A stretch of 64,000 bases of DNA from Bacteroidales bacterium UBA4116 (lineage in GTDB: Bacteria; Bacteroidota; Bacteroidia; Bacteroidales; Tannerellaceae). Below are positions 26,012 through 34,999 of the stretch, one piece after another. The stretch lies in assembly GCA_002381645.1 (NCBI GenBank), contig DFXE01000023.1, forward strand, positions 62,001 to 126,000, in the 5' to 3' direction. Numbering within the stretch: the stretch's first letter is position 1; every line of letters starts with the position of its first letter. The position numbers and the translations under genes are program-made. The notes under the pieces were generated by a model. That model was not told the origin of the DNA. It ran no database searches and saw only the letters and a list, made by a program, of their open reading frames with translations.

Positions 26012-27163
26012 TTAAGCTAATTTACGGGCTCCGTCACTTATCACTACATTATATAATTTGGGTTCGTGACCAAATTTCGCTTTGTATTCGGAGAAAGCGG
26101 TTTTCACAAAATCGTCGTACAACTCTTCTTTTACCAGGTTGATCGTACATCCGCCGAAACCTCCACCCATTACACGTGAACCGGTTACACCGCATTTTTT
26201 TGCTATATCATTTAAAAAGTCGAGTTCTTCACAACTAACTTCATATAATTTACTCATTCCATGGTGCGTGCCGTACATCCGGTCTCCAACGGTTTCGTAA
26301 TCTCCTTTTTCAAGGGCATCGCAAACATCCCGTACACGCTGGATTTCTTCAATCACATATTCGGCACGCATATAATCTTCTTCGCTTACATCAGCTTTTA
26401 CCTCATTCAGCATGTCCATGGTAGCATCCCTGAGGAATTCCACTTCAGGATGATTGCGGCGTATGGCTGCTGCTACTGTTTCACAGGATTGACGGCGTTT
26501 ATTGTATGCCGACGATGCTAATTCATGTTTCACTACGGAGTCGAGCAGTACCACTTTGTAGCCGACGGGATTGAAAGGATAATATTTGTATTCAAGCGAA
26601 CGGCAATCCAGCAAAAGCAAACTGCCTTCTTTTCCGAAGATGGACGCAAACTGGTCCATGATGCCACACATTACTCCCACATAATTATGTTCTGTTGCCT
26701 GTCCGATCTTCGCCAGTTCAAACTTGTCTATTCCTAAGGAAAACATATCGTTCAACGCGTATGCATATGTACTCTCCAATGCTGCTGAAGAAGACATACC
26801 GGCTCCTAACGGTACGTCACCGGAGAAAGCCGTGTCGAAACCTGAGATTTTTCCACCGCGTTTAATGATTTCCCGGCAAACGCCGAATATATATTTTGCC
26901 CAACCTTCTTTTGGCAGGTCTTCTTCATTTAAACCGAACTCGGATGATTCATTTAAATCCAATGCGTAAGCCCGTACTTTATCTGTTCCGTTCAGTTTGA
27001 TTTCGGCTACCATTCCTTTATCTATAGCGCCGGGAAAAACGAAACCTCCGTTATAATCGGTATGTTCTCCGATCAGGTTGATACGTCCCGGAGATGCATA
27101 TACAGATCCGGTTGCTCCGTTGAAATGCTCTGCAAATCCTTTTCTTACTTTTTCTACGTCCAT
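26012..27163 (-). CDS. galK: Galactokinase
   Basis: 383 residues of the GHMP kinase family. SPGRINLIGEHTDYNGGFVFP (about 24-44) is the galactokinase signature; the ATP-binding loop is PLGAGMSSSAALE (about 116-128); MGGGFGGCTINLV (about 337) is the third GHMP motif. It phosphorylates galactose at C1. In a gal unit with the MFS permease and galM upstream; a 15-bp hairpin sits between the permease and galK. Confidence 0.95.
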   Translation of the reverse strand: MDVEKVRKGFAEHFNGATGSVYASPGRINLIGEHTDYNGGFVFPGAIDKGMVAEIKLNGTDKVRAYALDLNESSEFGLNEEDLPKEGWAKYIFGVCREIIKRGGKISGFDTAFSGDVPLGAGMSSSAALESTYAYALNDMFSLGIDKFELAKIGQATEHNYVGVMCGIMDQFASIFGKEGSLLLLDCRSLEYKYYPFNPVGYKVVLLDSVVKHELASSAYNKRRQSCETVAAAIRRNHPEVEFLRDATMDMLNEVKADVSEEDYMRAEYVIEEIQRVRDVCDALEKGDYETVGDRMYGTHHGMSKLYEVSCEELDFLNDIAKKCGVTGSRVMGGGFGGCTINLVKEELYDDFVKTAFSEYKAKFGHEPKLYNVVISDGARKLA

Positions 27164-27196
27164 GATATTATATTTATCTTATAGTTTATATAAATG

Positions 27197-27237
27197 AAGA
27201 GATTATCTAATGTTTTTGACGTATTAGATAATCTCTT
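27197..27237 (-). terminator. Perfect 15-bp hairpin between the MFS permease and galK
   Basis: Stem AAGAGATTATCTAAT / ATTAGATAATCTCTT with an 11-base loop, directly after the permease gene. It is AT-rich, followed by mixed sequence, so it could be a weak terminator or a mRNA-stabilising end. Confidence 0.65.
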
Positions 27238-27261
27238 ATAAAAGGATAATAATGGTTATTA

Positions 27262-28542
27262 TTATTCTACAGGGATATCTTTATTTACGTTTTTGCTTCC
27301 AATCAATGCGTAATACAACAGGTAAGCCAATCCCAGGAAGGGTACCCAATAAGAAGTAAGGTAACCGGCAGCATCGGCAATCGCATTCTGGATCAACGGA
27401 AGGATACCTCCACCGCAAACCATCATCATAAATATACCGGAAGCAGCAGCTACATATTTTCCAAGGCCTTCAACTGCCAGGTTGAAGATACCACCCCACA
27501 TCACAGAAGTACAAAGTCCGCATAAGATAAGGAATACCACGTTAATAGGAACTTCTGCCGTACTGAAAGCAATAACCGGGTCTGTTTGAATAATAGGTAT
27601 TACCATTTTGGTAGATACTGGAGAGAAGATTGCTAAAAGCACTAATACAAGGCCTAAGCCGGATGCGAAGGTTAGCATCGTTTTACTGGATACTTTCGCC
27701 CCGATGGAAGCACCAACGAAACGTCCTACAAGCATTAACAACCAGTACATTCCGGCTACAACTCCTGCGGAAGAAGCTCCGTTTACTACTCCGGTAGCCG
27801 GGTCGGAAATGAATAACATCATTGTTCCGGGAATACCTACTTCAATACCTACATAGATACCGATAGCAATGGCACCCATTACAAAGTGACGGAATGACCA
27901 TGCGCTGTATTTTGATTTTTCAGCCTTCGCTGTTGTAATATGAGGTTCGGGAATATTTACAAAGTATAATACGATACCAACCAGTGCGAAAATACCCATC
28001 GCCATATACATAACAGGGTAGATATCGGTAATATTTGCCCTTGCAACTTCGCCAACCAATGCACCAACTAAAATCGGAACTAACGTTCCCATCAGTGAAT
28101 TAAAAGATCCACCGATCTGGATCAACTGGTTACCTTTGTTACCACCGCCACCTAATGTGTTAAGCATAGGATTTACTACGGTATTTAACATACACATAGA
28201 GAAACCGGCTACGAACGCGCCCACAAGGTAAACCCCGAAACTGGCTGCCGCGCCTGAAAGCACCTGGATGCCTACTCCGACGAAACCTACTACAATAGCC
28301 AGGAGGGCTGTTTTCTTATAACCGATCTTTTCAAGTAATTTACCGGCCGGAATACCCATAACGGCATAAGCGGCAAAGTTTGCGAAGTTACCAAGCATTC
28401 CAAGGAAGTTGGATACTCCGAATTGGTTTTTCAATACTACACCCATAGGGGCTGCCAGATTAGTCACAAACGAAATCATACCAAATAGCAGGATCATCAT
28501 CACTATTGGCAAGGTGTAATTCTTTTGTTGTGTAGAACTCAT
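27262..28542 (-). CDS. MFS sugar permease (FucP/GluP-like)
   Basis: 426 residues with twelve membrane segments. The middle of the N-terminal half reads GFSMCMLNTVVNPMLNTLGGGGNKGNQLIQIGGSFN, a segment typical of the fucose/glucose/galactose permease branch of the major facilitator superfamily. The gene lies between galM and galK, so galactose uptake driven by protons is the likely job. The exact sugar is an inference from context. Confidence 0.85.
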   Translation of the reverse strand: MSSTQQKNYTLPIVMMILLFGMISFVTNLAAPMGVVLKNQFGVSNFLGMLGNFANFAAYAVMGIPAGKLLEKIGYKKTALLAIVVGFVGVGIQVLSGAAASFGVYLVGAFVAGFSMCMLNTVVNPMLNTLGGGGNKGNQLIQIGGSFNSLMGTLVPILVGALVGEVARANITDIYPVMYMAMGIFALVGIVLYFVNIPEPHITTAKAEKSKYSAWSFRHFVMGAIAIGIYVGIEVGIPGTMMLFISDPATGVVNGASSAGVVAGMYWLLMLVGRFVGASIGAKVSSKTMLTFASGLGLVLVLLAIFSPVSTKMVIPIIQTDPVIAFSTAEVPINVVFLILCGLCTSVMWGGIFNLAVEGLGKYVAAASGIFMMMVCGGGILPLIQNAIADAAGYLTSYWVPFLGLAYLLYYALIGSKNVNKDIPVE

Positions 28543-28577
28543 AGTTTTAAATTCTTTAGTTTATAATTAATTGAATA

Positions 28578-29654
28578 TTATTCAACAGAAAATTTATAGA
28601 TCGTACGGCTAACAAAACGTTCTCCCGGCCGGAGCACCGTTGTCGGATATTCCGGTTTATTCGGACTATCGGGGAAATGTTGTGTTTCGAGGCAGAAAGC
28701 GGCTCTCGCGGGATACCGCTGTCCGTTTTTCCCTGTAAAGTTACCGCTCATCCAGTTGCCGGTATATAACTGTACACCGGGCTCAGTGGTATAGGTTTCC
28801 ATACAGATTCCTGTCTTAGGTGACACACATTTTGCACAGAATGAGAGTTCGTCATTTTCCTTATTCAGTACGTAGGTATGATCGTACCCGTTGCCAAATA
28901 CCAACTGTTCAAAGTTATCATTTATTCTGGAACCGATCTCAAACGGTGTACGGAAATCCATAGGTGTACTTTCTACTTTCTCTTCAGGTCCGTAAGGTAT
29001 TGCCGTATTATCGGTCGGAAGATAGTAATCTGCATTTATGGTTAACAAATGATCGCCTACATAGTGATCGCCTGCTCCGGAGAGATTGAAATAGGAGTGG
29101 TTGGTCAGGTTCAATACCGTAGGTTTATCTGTATCCGCTTTATAAGTTATCTGTATCTCATTAGCATCTGATAAGGAATAGGTAACCTCAACATTCAGGT
29201 TTCCGGGAAAACCTTCCTCCCCGTCGACTGATGTATAGGTTAATGTAACGGTATTCCCAGTTACGGATTCAATATCCCATACCACAGCGTTGAATCCTTT
29301 AATTCCGCCATGTAAATTATTGGGACCGTTATTTATGGCTAACTTGTCATATACGACACCGTCTAATTCAAACTTCCCGTTTGCAATCCTGTTGCCGTAT
29401 CTTCCGCAGACCGCTCCGAAGTATGGTTCTTCCGAGGTGAGATATTCATCTATTGTGTTGTGCCCGGTGACCACGTCGATAAAGGTGCCGTTCTTATCCG
29501 GAACCATTACCGATACGATTTTCGCGCCGTAATTCGTAACAGCGACTTCAGCACCGTGTATGTTTGTAAGGACGCAGAGTTTTGTCTCTTTTCCGTCGAT
29601 TTGCTTTTCAAAATTTGTTTTTGTCAATCCGGAAAGTGTTTTACCGTTCTTCAT
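28578..29654 (-). CDS. galM: Aldose 1-epimerase (galactose mutarotase), cytoplasmic
   Basis: 358 residues from the ATG at 29654. An in-frame TTG six codons upstream is less likely. Mutarotase core: VTNYGAKIVSVMVPDKNG, GRYGNRIANGKFELDG, NLHGGIKGF (catalytic His about 105), LTNHSYFNLSG (about 176, second His), and GYDHTYVLN. No signal peptide, unlike the lipoprotein paralogue at 36616. It interconverts alpha and beta galactose for GalK. First gene of the gal unit. Confidence 0.93.
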   Translation of the reverse strand: MKNGKTLSGLTKTNFEKQIDGKETKLCVLTNIHGAEVAVTNYGAKIVSVMVPDKNGTFIDVVTGHNTIDEYLTSEEPYFGAVCGRYGNRIANGKFELDGVVYDKLAINNGPNNLHGGIKGFNAVVWDIESVTGNTVTLTYTSVDGEEGFPGNLNVEVTYSLSDANEIQITYKADTDKPTVLNLTNHSYFNLSGAGDHYVGDHLLTINADYYLPTDNTAIPYGPEEKVESTPMDFRTPFEIGSRINDNFEQLVFGNGYDHTYVLNKENDELSFCAKCVSPKTGICMETYTTEPGVQLYTGNWMSGNFTGKNGQRYPARAAFCLETQHFPDSPNKPEYPTTVLRPGERFVSRTIYKFSVE

Positions 29655-29678
29655 GTATATTAAATTATCCAAATTGTG

Positions 29679-29690
29679 TGTAAAATTACA
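29679..29690. promoter_or_regulatory. Candidate operator TGTAAAATTACA before galM
   Basis: Palindrome with arms TGTAA / TTACA, 25 bases before the galM start. It resembles the inverted repeat before araD at 25129-25145. Candidate AraR site. Confidence 0.4.
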
Positions 29691-29785
29691 TGCTTCTCCG
29701 TATAAACAGGTTTACAAAAAGATGTTCTATAGCATGTATCTCTTTTTTCAAACAAACTTTTAACAATTTAGTCCGATACTTATAA

Positions 29786-30532
29786 TTACTCTTTTCTGTT
29801 CCATATTTCCCATGCGGCAAAGGCCTGCAGAAGCAGCATTTCAAGGCCATTCTTAACAACAGCTCCTTTTTCTTTACCTTTTTTCATAAATAATGTTTCG
29901 TCGGGATTATACAGTAGATCATATAATAAATGATTGGGGGTAAGCAGGTCATAAGGGATATCGGGACAGGTATTTATATTCGGGAACATACCTACCGGTG
30001 TAGTGTTCACAATGACGGTATATTGTTCCATCGTTTTGGGAGTTATTTCGTCATAGGTAATACAAAATTCCCGTTGGGTACGCGATACCAGTGTTGAAGC
30101 TATGCCTAATTGTTTCAAACCGTGGAATACGGCTTTTGAGGCTCCACCTGTACCTAATATCAACGCTTTGCGATGGGATTGGTTCAACAAGGGTTCAATC
30201 GATTGCTTAAAACCGATAATATCCGAATTATATCCTTTAAGCTTTTTCCCGAAAAGCCCTTTGGTAAACTTGATCACGTTAACGGCTCCGATCAAACGCG
30301 CATCTTCATCCATTTCATCTAATAACGGGATAACCTGCGATTTGTAAGGTAAGGTCACATTCAACCCCCTCAACTGGGGATTTTCTTTTAATACGTTTTT
30401 AAGCTCTTTTATATTGGCTATCTCGAAGTTAACATATTCGGCATGTATGTTTTCAGCTTTGAATTTTTCATTAAAATAGTTTTTTGAGAAAGAATGTCCT
30501 AACGGATAGCCTAATAATCCATACTTGTCCAT
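29786..30532 (-). CDS. aroE: Shikimate dehydrogenase
   Basis: 248 residues. Substrate side: GYPLGHSFSKNYFNEKF (8-24) and LNVTLPYKSQVIPL (about 58) with the catalytic Lys. Cofactor side: LILGTGGASKAVFHGL (about 120). It reduces 3-dehydroshikimate to shikimate with NADPH for aromatic amino acid synthesis. Last gene of the phoH-purC-menG-aroE operon, 17 bases after menG. Confidence 0.93.
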   Translation of the reverse strand: MDKYGLLGYPLGHSFSKNYFNEKFKAENIHAEYVNFEIANIKELKNVLKENPQLRGLNVTLPYKSQVIPLLDEMDEDARLIGAVNVIKFTKGLFGKKLKGYNSDIIGFKQSIEPLLNQSHRKALILGTGGASKAVFHGLKQLGIASTLVSRTQREFCITYDEITPKTMEQYTVIVNTTPVGMFPNINTCPDIPYDLLTPNHLLYDLLYNPDETLFMKKGKEKGAVVKNGLEMLLLQAFAAWEIWNRKE

Positions 30533-30549
30533 ATTTGTGCTGATTTGTT

Positions 30550-31290
30550 TTATCCTTTTTTACCGGTATATAATGAACAGATACCGGATGTAAACGTTTG
30601 TACTCCTATATCGGTAAATCCTTTCGCCGTCAACAGTCCTTTCATCACTTCACCCTGCGGCACCACTTTAATAGAGGCTGGAAGGTAATGGTATGCTTTT
30701 TCCTCTTTTGAAAAAAACCATCCCATAAAAGGAATAACTGTTGATGAGTAGAGTTTGTATAATTGCTTCATGGGAAATGATGCGGGTGTGGAAAGCTCCA
30801 GTATCATGATATGTCCACCCACCTTTAGTACCCGGTGCATTTCTTCTATACCTTTTTCAATGTTATCAAAATTCCGGATTCCGAAAGCAACGGTAACGGC
30901 ATCGAATGAATCGTCTGCATAAGTAAGTGAGGTGCAATCCTGCCATTCGAAAGAAATACAACCGGAAAGTCCTTCCTTACTCACTTTCTGCCGTCCTATA
31001 TCCATCATGCCTTCCGATATATCCGCCCCGATAATGCGTTTCGGATGGAGGGTTTTACACATAGAGACAGCCAAGTCGCCGGTTCCGGTAGCTATATCCA
31101 AAATAGATTCGGGTGAATACGGTTTCAGGTATGCGATCCCTTTACGCCTCCACCCTTTATCGAATCCTAATGAAAGGGTATGGTTTAACATGTCGTACGT
31201 TCCTGCGATCGAATCAAACATACGTTTGATCTGTGTGCTTTTTTGTTCGTTGTCGTTATAAGGAACTATTTTTTCAGGACCGTACGCCAT
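30550..31290 (-). CDS. menG: Demethylmenaquinone methyltransferase
   Basis: 246 residues, UbiE/MenG family. MFDSIAGTYDMLNHTLSLGFDKGWR (about 24-48), the SAM-binding ILDIATGTGDLA (about 63-74) and VTVAFGIRNFDNIEKGIEEMHRVLKVGG are diagnostic. It makes menaquinone, the quinone of Bacteroidota. It starts 5 bases after purC stops. Confidence 0.94.
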   Translation of the reverse strand: MAYGPEKIVPYNDNEQKSTQIKRMFDSIAGTYDMLNHTLSLGFDKGWRRKGIAYLKPYSPESILDIATGTGDLAVSMCKTLHPKRIIGADISEGMMDIGRQKVSKEGLSGCISFEWQDCTSLTYADDSFDAVTVAFGIRNFDNIEKGIEEMHRVLKVGGHIMILELSTPASFPMKQLYKLYSSTVIPFMGWFFSKEEKAYHYLPASIKVVPQGEVMKGLLTAKGFTDIGVQTFTSGICSLYTGKKG

Positions 31291-31295
31291 TTTTC

Positions 31296-32246
31296 TTATC
31301 TGTTTTTCAAATAACTGGAAACATTGTTTTCAATACGCGACAACAAGTTTTCTGTATCGCCTTTTACAAACTTTTCACCGGTAATATGCTCGTATAATTC
31401 AATGTAGCGTTCACTGATACTTTCTACAATGGCGGGAGTCATTTCCGGCACTACCTGGCCTTCTTTTCCCTGGAATCCGTTTTCCATCAACCATTCGCGT
31501 ACAAACTCTTTGGAAAGCTGTTTCTGGGGTTCGCCTTTTTCGAAACGCTCTTCATACCCTTCGGTATAAAAGTAACGGGAAGAGTCGGGGGTATGAATTT
31601 CATCGATCAGGTATATTTTACCTTCCCTATGTCCGAATTCGTATTTGGTATCCACCAGTATCAATCCGCGCTGTGCTGCTATTTCCGTACCTCTTTTGAA
31701 TAAGGCTAAAGTGTATTTTTCCAACAGGGCATAATCGGCTTCGGAAACCAGTCCTTGTTTTAATATTTCTTCTTTTGAGATGTCTTCGTCATGTAACCCT
31801 TGTTCCGCTTTGGTAGTGGGGGTAATGATGGGTTCGGGAAATCGTTCGTTTTTACGCATGCCGTTCGGTATTTTAACTCCGCAAATTTCGCGTACCCCGC
31901 TTTTATAAGCTCTCCACGCGCTGCCGCAAAGGTAGCCGCGAACGATCATCTCTACCGGATAACCTTCGCATCGAACGCCTGCGGTGACCATCGGATCGGG
32001 TGTAGCCTGTTTCCAATTCGGGCAAATATCAGTAGTCGCATCCAGGAATTTGGCGGCAATCTGATTCAGCATCTGGCCTTTATAAGGTATTCCTTCGGGT
32101 AATACAACATCAAAAGCGGAGATACGGTCGGTAGCTACCATTACCAGAACTTCGTCGTTGATATTATACACATCACGTACTTTACCATGATACACACTTT
32201 TCTGTCCGGGAAAGTTAAAGTCTGTTCTAACTAATGCCTTATTCAT
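31296..32246 (-). CDS. purC: Phosphoribosylaminoimidazole-succinocarboxamide synthase
   Basis: 316 residues from the ATG at 32246 (MNKALVRTDF). An upstream in-frame extension of 23 lysine-rich residues lies inside phoH and is not credible. SAICAR-synthetase motifs: YHGKVRDVYNI (about 18), DRISAFDVVLPEGIPYKG (about 36), RGYLCGSAWRAYK (about 105), ILVDTKYEFG (about 195). Step of de novo purine synthesis. The start overlaps the last 8 bases of phoH, indicating coupled translation. Confidence 0.95.
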   Translation of the reverse strand: MNKALVRTDFNFPGQKSVYHGKVRDVYNINDEVLVMVATDRISAFDVVLPEGIPYKGQMLNQIAAKFLDATTDICPNWKQATPDPMVTAGVRCEGYPVEMIVRGYLCGSAWRAYKSGVREICGVKIPNGMRKNERFPEPIITPTTKAEQGLHDEDISKEEILKQGLVSEADYALLEKYTLALFKRGTEIAAQRGLILVDTKYEFGHREGKIYLIDEIHTPDSSRYFYTEGYEERFEKGEPQKQLSKEFVREWLMENGFQGKEGQVVPEMTPAIVESISERYIELYEHITGEKFVKGDTENLLSRIENNVSSYLKNR

Positions 32247-33243
32247 GATCTGTTGTTTTATTTGTATTTTGTTTTTCCTCTTTTTTCTGCTGGGCTTCTT
32301 TCTTTCGCTTGACATCGAATTTATCGTATGCTTCTACAATACGCTGTACCAGTTTATGGCGTACAATGTCTTTTTTATTGAACTCGATTTTGCCGATTCC
32401 TTTCACTCCTTTCAGTATGTTCATGGCCTGTATAAGACCGGACGTAGCAGTAGGAGGAAGGTCGATCTGGGTAATATCGCCTGTCACGATCATTTTAGCA
32501 TTCATCCCTAACCGGGTAAGAAACATTTTGATCTGGTGTGTGGTGGTATTCTGCGCTTCATCAAGTATAATAATCGCATCACTGAGTGTACGTCCCCTCA
32601 TATAAGCCAAAGGGGCGATCTGGATGATATTATTCTCCATATACTCCTTCAGTTTGGCGCCGGGTATCATATCAAGCAGTGCATCATACAGCGGCTGGAG
32701 GTAAGGGTCGAGCTTATCTTTCATCTCGCCGGGAAGAAAACCGAGTTTTTCTCCCGCTTCCACCGCTGGACGGCTAAGGATTATTTTCTTCACCTGTTTA
32801 TTTTTTAATGCGCGGACGGCAAGCGCTATGGCCACAAACGTTTTCCCCGATCCGGCCGGACCGATAGCAAACACCAGGTCGTTCTCATCAAACGACTTCA
32901 CGAGAGCCTGTTGGTTTTCTGTACGGGCAACAATCGCTTTCCCGTTCATGCCGTGAATAATCAGGTTTTCCTGTTTAACAACCGCAGGTGCTTTACCTTT
33001 TATTATATCAAGGATCACTTCTTCTGAAAGTGAATTGTATTCTTCGCAATATTTTTCTATTTCGCGTATTTTCTTTAAGAATAGTTCTGATTCTTTTTCG
33101 TCGCCGATTACTTTCATTACGTTTCCGCGGGCAACGATCCTAAGTTTTGGAAAAAGAGTTTTAATCAACTGCATATTGGAGTTATTCACTCCGTAGAATA
33201 TCACCGGATCAACATTCTCAAGAATATAAATGCGTTCTATCAT
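32239..33243 (-). CDS. phoH: PhoH family ATPase
   Basis: 334 residues. An N-terminal KH-like region (about 1-90) precedes the PhoH P-loop domain: Walker A AIGPAGSGKTFVA (about 131-143), Walker B AIIILDEAQNTT (about 222-233), and GDITQIDLP. A charged lysine-rich tail ends the protein. PhoH-like ATPases act on RNA, but the physiological role is not well defined. First gene of an operon with purC, menG and aroE. Confidence 0.92.
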   Translation of the reverse strand: MIERIYILENVDPVIFYGVNNSNMQLIKTLFPKLRIVARGNVMKVIGDEKESELFLKKIREIEKYCEEYNSLSEEVILDIIKGKAPAVVKQENLIIHGMNGKAIVARTENQQALVKSFDENDLVFAIGPAGSGKTFVAIALAVRALKNKQVKKIILSRPAVEAGEKLGFLPGEMKDKLDPYLQPLYDALLDMIPGAKLKEYMENNIIQIAPLAYMRGRTLSDAIIILDEAQNTTTHQIKMFLTRLGMNAKMIVTGDITQIDLPPTATSGLIQAMNILKGVKGIGKIEFNKKDIVRHKLVQRIVEAYDKFDVKRKKEAQQKKEEKQNTNKTTDHE

Positions 33244-33276
33244 TCAATAAATTTATCTGTTTTAAATTTTACTATA

Positions 33277-33284
33277 CAAAAATA
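33277..33284 (-). promoter_or_regulatory. Bacteroidota -7 promoter element for the phoH operon
   Basis: Minus-strand TATTTTTG, matching TAnnTTTG, 33 bases before the phoH start. Confidence 0.5.
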
Positions 33285-33445
33285 CAAATAATCTCCCTTT
33301 ATTGTTCTACAGCAAACGTTTTTTATTTCAGGTACAAGAGTAAAGAAAATCAAATAACTCATTGGGATGTTCCCTTTAGATCAATGAAAACAGAAAACGT
33401 AATATATAGATGTAACTTCATGCAAGCATGTTATCCGGATTTTTG

Positions 33446-33453
33446 TAGTTTTG
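33446..33453 (+). promoter_or_regulatory. Bacteroidota -7 promoter element for the WYL regulator
   Basis: TAGTTTTG, matching TAnnTTTG, 40 bases before the ATG at 33494. Confidence 0.5.
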
Positions 33454-33493
33454 TGCATTAAGGAACTCTGGATTTTAATTCATACTATTGATA

Positions 33494-34222
33494 ATGGCAG
33501 AAAACGAACCGAGATTAGTCCGGTTGGCATCAATTCTTACCCAATTACAATCCAAGCGGATAGTAACCGCTACGGAAATTGCCGGGAGATATAATGTAAG
33601 TGTCCGTACAATTTATCGTGATATACGCGCATTGGAACAGTCAGGCATCCCTATTGTTACCGAAGAAGGAAAAGGTTACTCTATCATGGAAGGGTATACT
33701 CTGCCGCCTGTCATGTTTACGCAGGAAGAAGCAAATGCTTTGATCACAGCCGGGCAGCTGATATCAATCAATAGAGACGCTTCATTGTCTGAGCATTATC
33801 AAAATGCAATAATGAAAGTAAAATCCGTTTTGAGATGGAGTCAGAAAGAAAGAGTGGATTTTTTGTCAAGCAGAATTCAAATCAGAAACAATTCAGAGCA
33901 AAAAACAAGTAATTACCTGATCAAACTTCAAACTGCTGTTATTAATTACCAGGTCGTAAAAATAGCATATGTTTCTCTGCAAGGTCAAAAAAGCGAAAGA
34001 TGTATTGAGCCATTTGCTATGTATACTACTCATGAAAACTGGATTATGATAGCTTTTTGCCGGCTTAGAAGAGATTTTAGGGCTTTCAGGCTGGATTGTA
34101 TTCAGGAAATGGAAATAACCGAAGAGTGTTTTGAACCCCATAAAATGACTTTGGAACAATATCTTGAAAAATGCAGGAAAGAATTCATCACAACCCCTGA
34201 CATACCTTTGTCTTCGGACTGA
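33494..34222 (+). CDS. YafY-type HTH/WYL-domain transcriptional regulator
   Basis: 242 residues from the ATG at 33494 (an in-frame TTG two codons earlier is less likely). N-terminal winged helix about 5-65 (ATEIAGRYNVSVRTIYRDIRALEQ) and a WYL domain about 135-215 with ENWIMIAFCRLRRDFRAFRLDCI. WYL domains sense small molecules or nucleic acids. It probably controls itself and the GyrI-like gene 34 bases downstream. Confidence 0.88.
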   Translation: MAENEPRLVRLASILTQLQSKRIVTATEIAGRYNVSVRTIYRDIRALEQSGIPIVTEEGKGYSIMEGYTLPPVMFTQEEANALITAGQLISINRDASLSEHYQNAIMKVKSVLRWSQKERVDFLSSRIQIRNNSEQKTSNYLIKLQTAVINYQVVKIAYVSLQGQKSERCIEPFAMYTTHENWIMIAFCRLRRDFRAFRLDCIQEMEITEECFEPHKMTLEQYLEKCRKEFITTPDIPLSSD

Positions 34223-34224
34223 CT

Positions 34225-34232
34225 TATTTTTG
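34225..34232 (+). promoter_or_regulatory. Possible -7 promoter element before the GyrI-like gene
   Basis: TATTTTTG, matching TAnnTTTG, 24 bases before the ATG at 34257 and directly after the WYL gene. Confidence 0.45.
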
Positions 34233-34256
34233 CCGTAAATTAATAAATTGAAAATT

Positions 34257-34718
34257 ATGGAAAAAATAAAAGTAGAACCATTTCATCTTATTGGTATTGC
34301 GGTACGGACGACAAATCAAAATAAGAAAGCCGCAACAGACATATCGTTGTTGTGGGAAAAATTCTGGAAGGAAGATATTTTGAATAAAATTCCCAACCGG
34401 ACAAGCGACAACTCGATCTATTCATTATACACCAATTATGAAGGCGATCATACAGAGCCTTATACAACCCTAATTGGTTGCAAAGTCGAAAACCTGAATA
34501 ATATACCTGACGGAATGGTAGGACAAAGTTTTGACGGAGGAAACTATATCAGAATAACAGCAAAAGGAGACATGGCAGAAGGATTGATTGTAAATGAATG
34601 GTCAAAAATATGGAGTATGGGATTGGACAGGAGTTTTTCGGCTGATTTTGAGGAATTCGGAGAGAAAGCCCGGAATCCATCTGATGCAGAGATAAACTTT
34701 TTTGTAGCGGTAAAATAA
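34257..34718 (+). CDS. GyrI-like/AraC effector-binding domain protein
   Basis: 153 residues, a stand-alone effector-binding domain (VEPFHLIGIAVRTTNQN, LWEKFWKEDI, IYSLYTNYEGDHTEPYTTLIGCKVE, YIRITAKGDMAEGLIVNEWSKIW). Such proteins bind small molecules or sequester toxins; in E. coli GyrI shields DNA gyrase. It follows the WYL regulator on the same strand, so they may be a regulator-sensor pair. The start is the ATG at 34257; a TTG three codons earlier is in frame. Confidence 0.82.
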   Translation: MEKIKVEPFHLIGIAVRTTNQNKKAATDISLLWEKFWKEDILNKIPNRTSDNSIYSLYTNYEGDHTEPYTTLIGCKVENLNNIPDGMVGQSFDGGNYIRITAKGDMAEGLIVNEWSKIWSMGLDRSFSADFEEFGEKARNPSDAEINFFVAVK

Positions 34719-34827
34719 TGAGTTTGTCAATGACGGATGAGAGGGTGCTAAACGCACCTTAAAATTTGAAAACAAAGTGGGGACTGCATAATATGTAGCC
34801 CTTATTTGTTTTATGTAATAAAAGGAT

Positions 34828-34992
34828 CTAAGATTTTTTCTTTTTCCTGAACATTAACCAAAGGGTAAACCCCCAGATAGCAAAAGACAGAAAATACAAT
34901 TCTATTCTACCTGTCCCCATCGCATTTAAATTTGTTACGGTAGCTGCAAATATTAAAAAGCAGAAAACAAATCCTTTTAGTATAGTATCCAT
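34828..34992 (-). CDS. Small two-span membrane protein of unknown function
   Basis: 54 residues from the ATG at 34992 with two hydrophobic segments (about 5-22 and 30-46) and a basic tail (RKKKKS). It begins 7 bases after the Fic gene stops, in the same direction, so it may be co-transcribed. I recognise no family. Confidence 0.45.
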   Translation of the reverse strand: MDTILKGFVFCFLIFAATVTNLNAMGTGRIELYFLSFAIWGFTLWLMFRKKKKS

Positions 34993-34999
34993 AAGGTAA

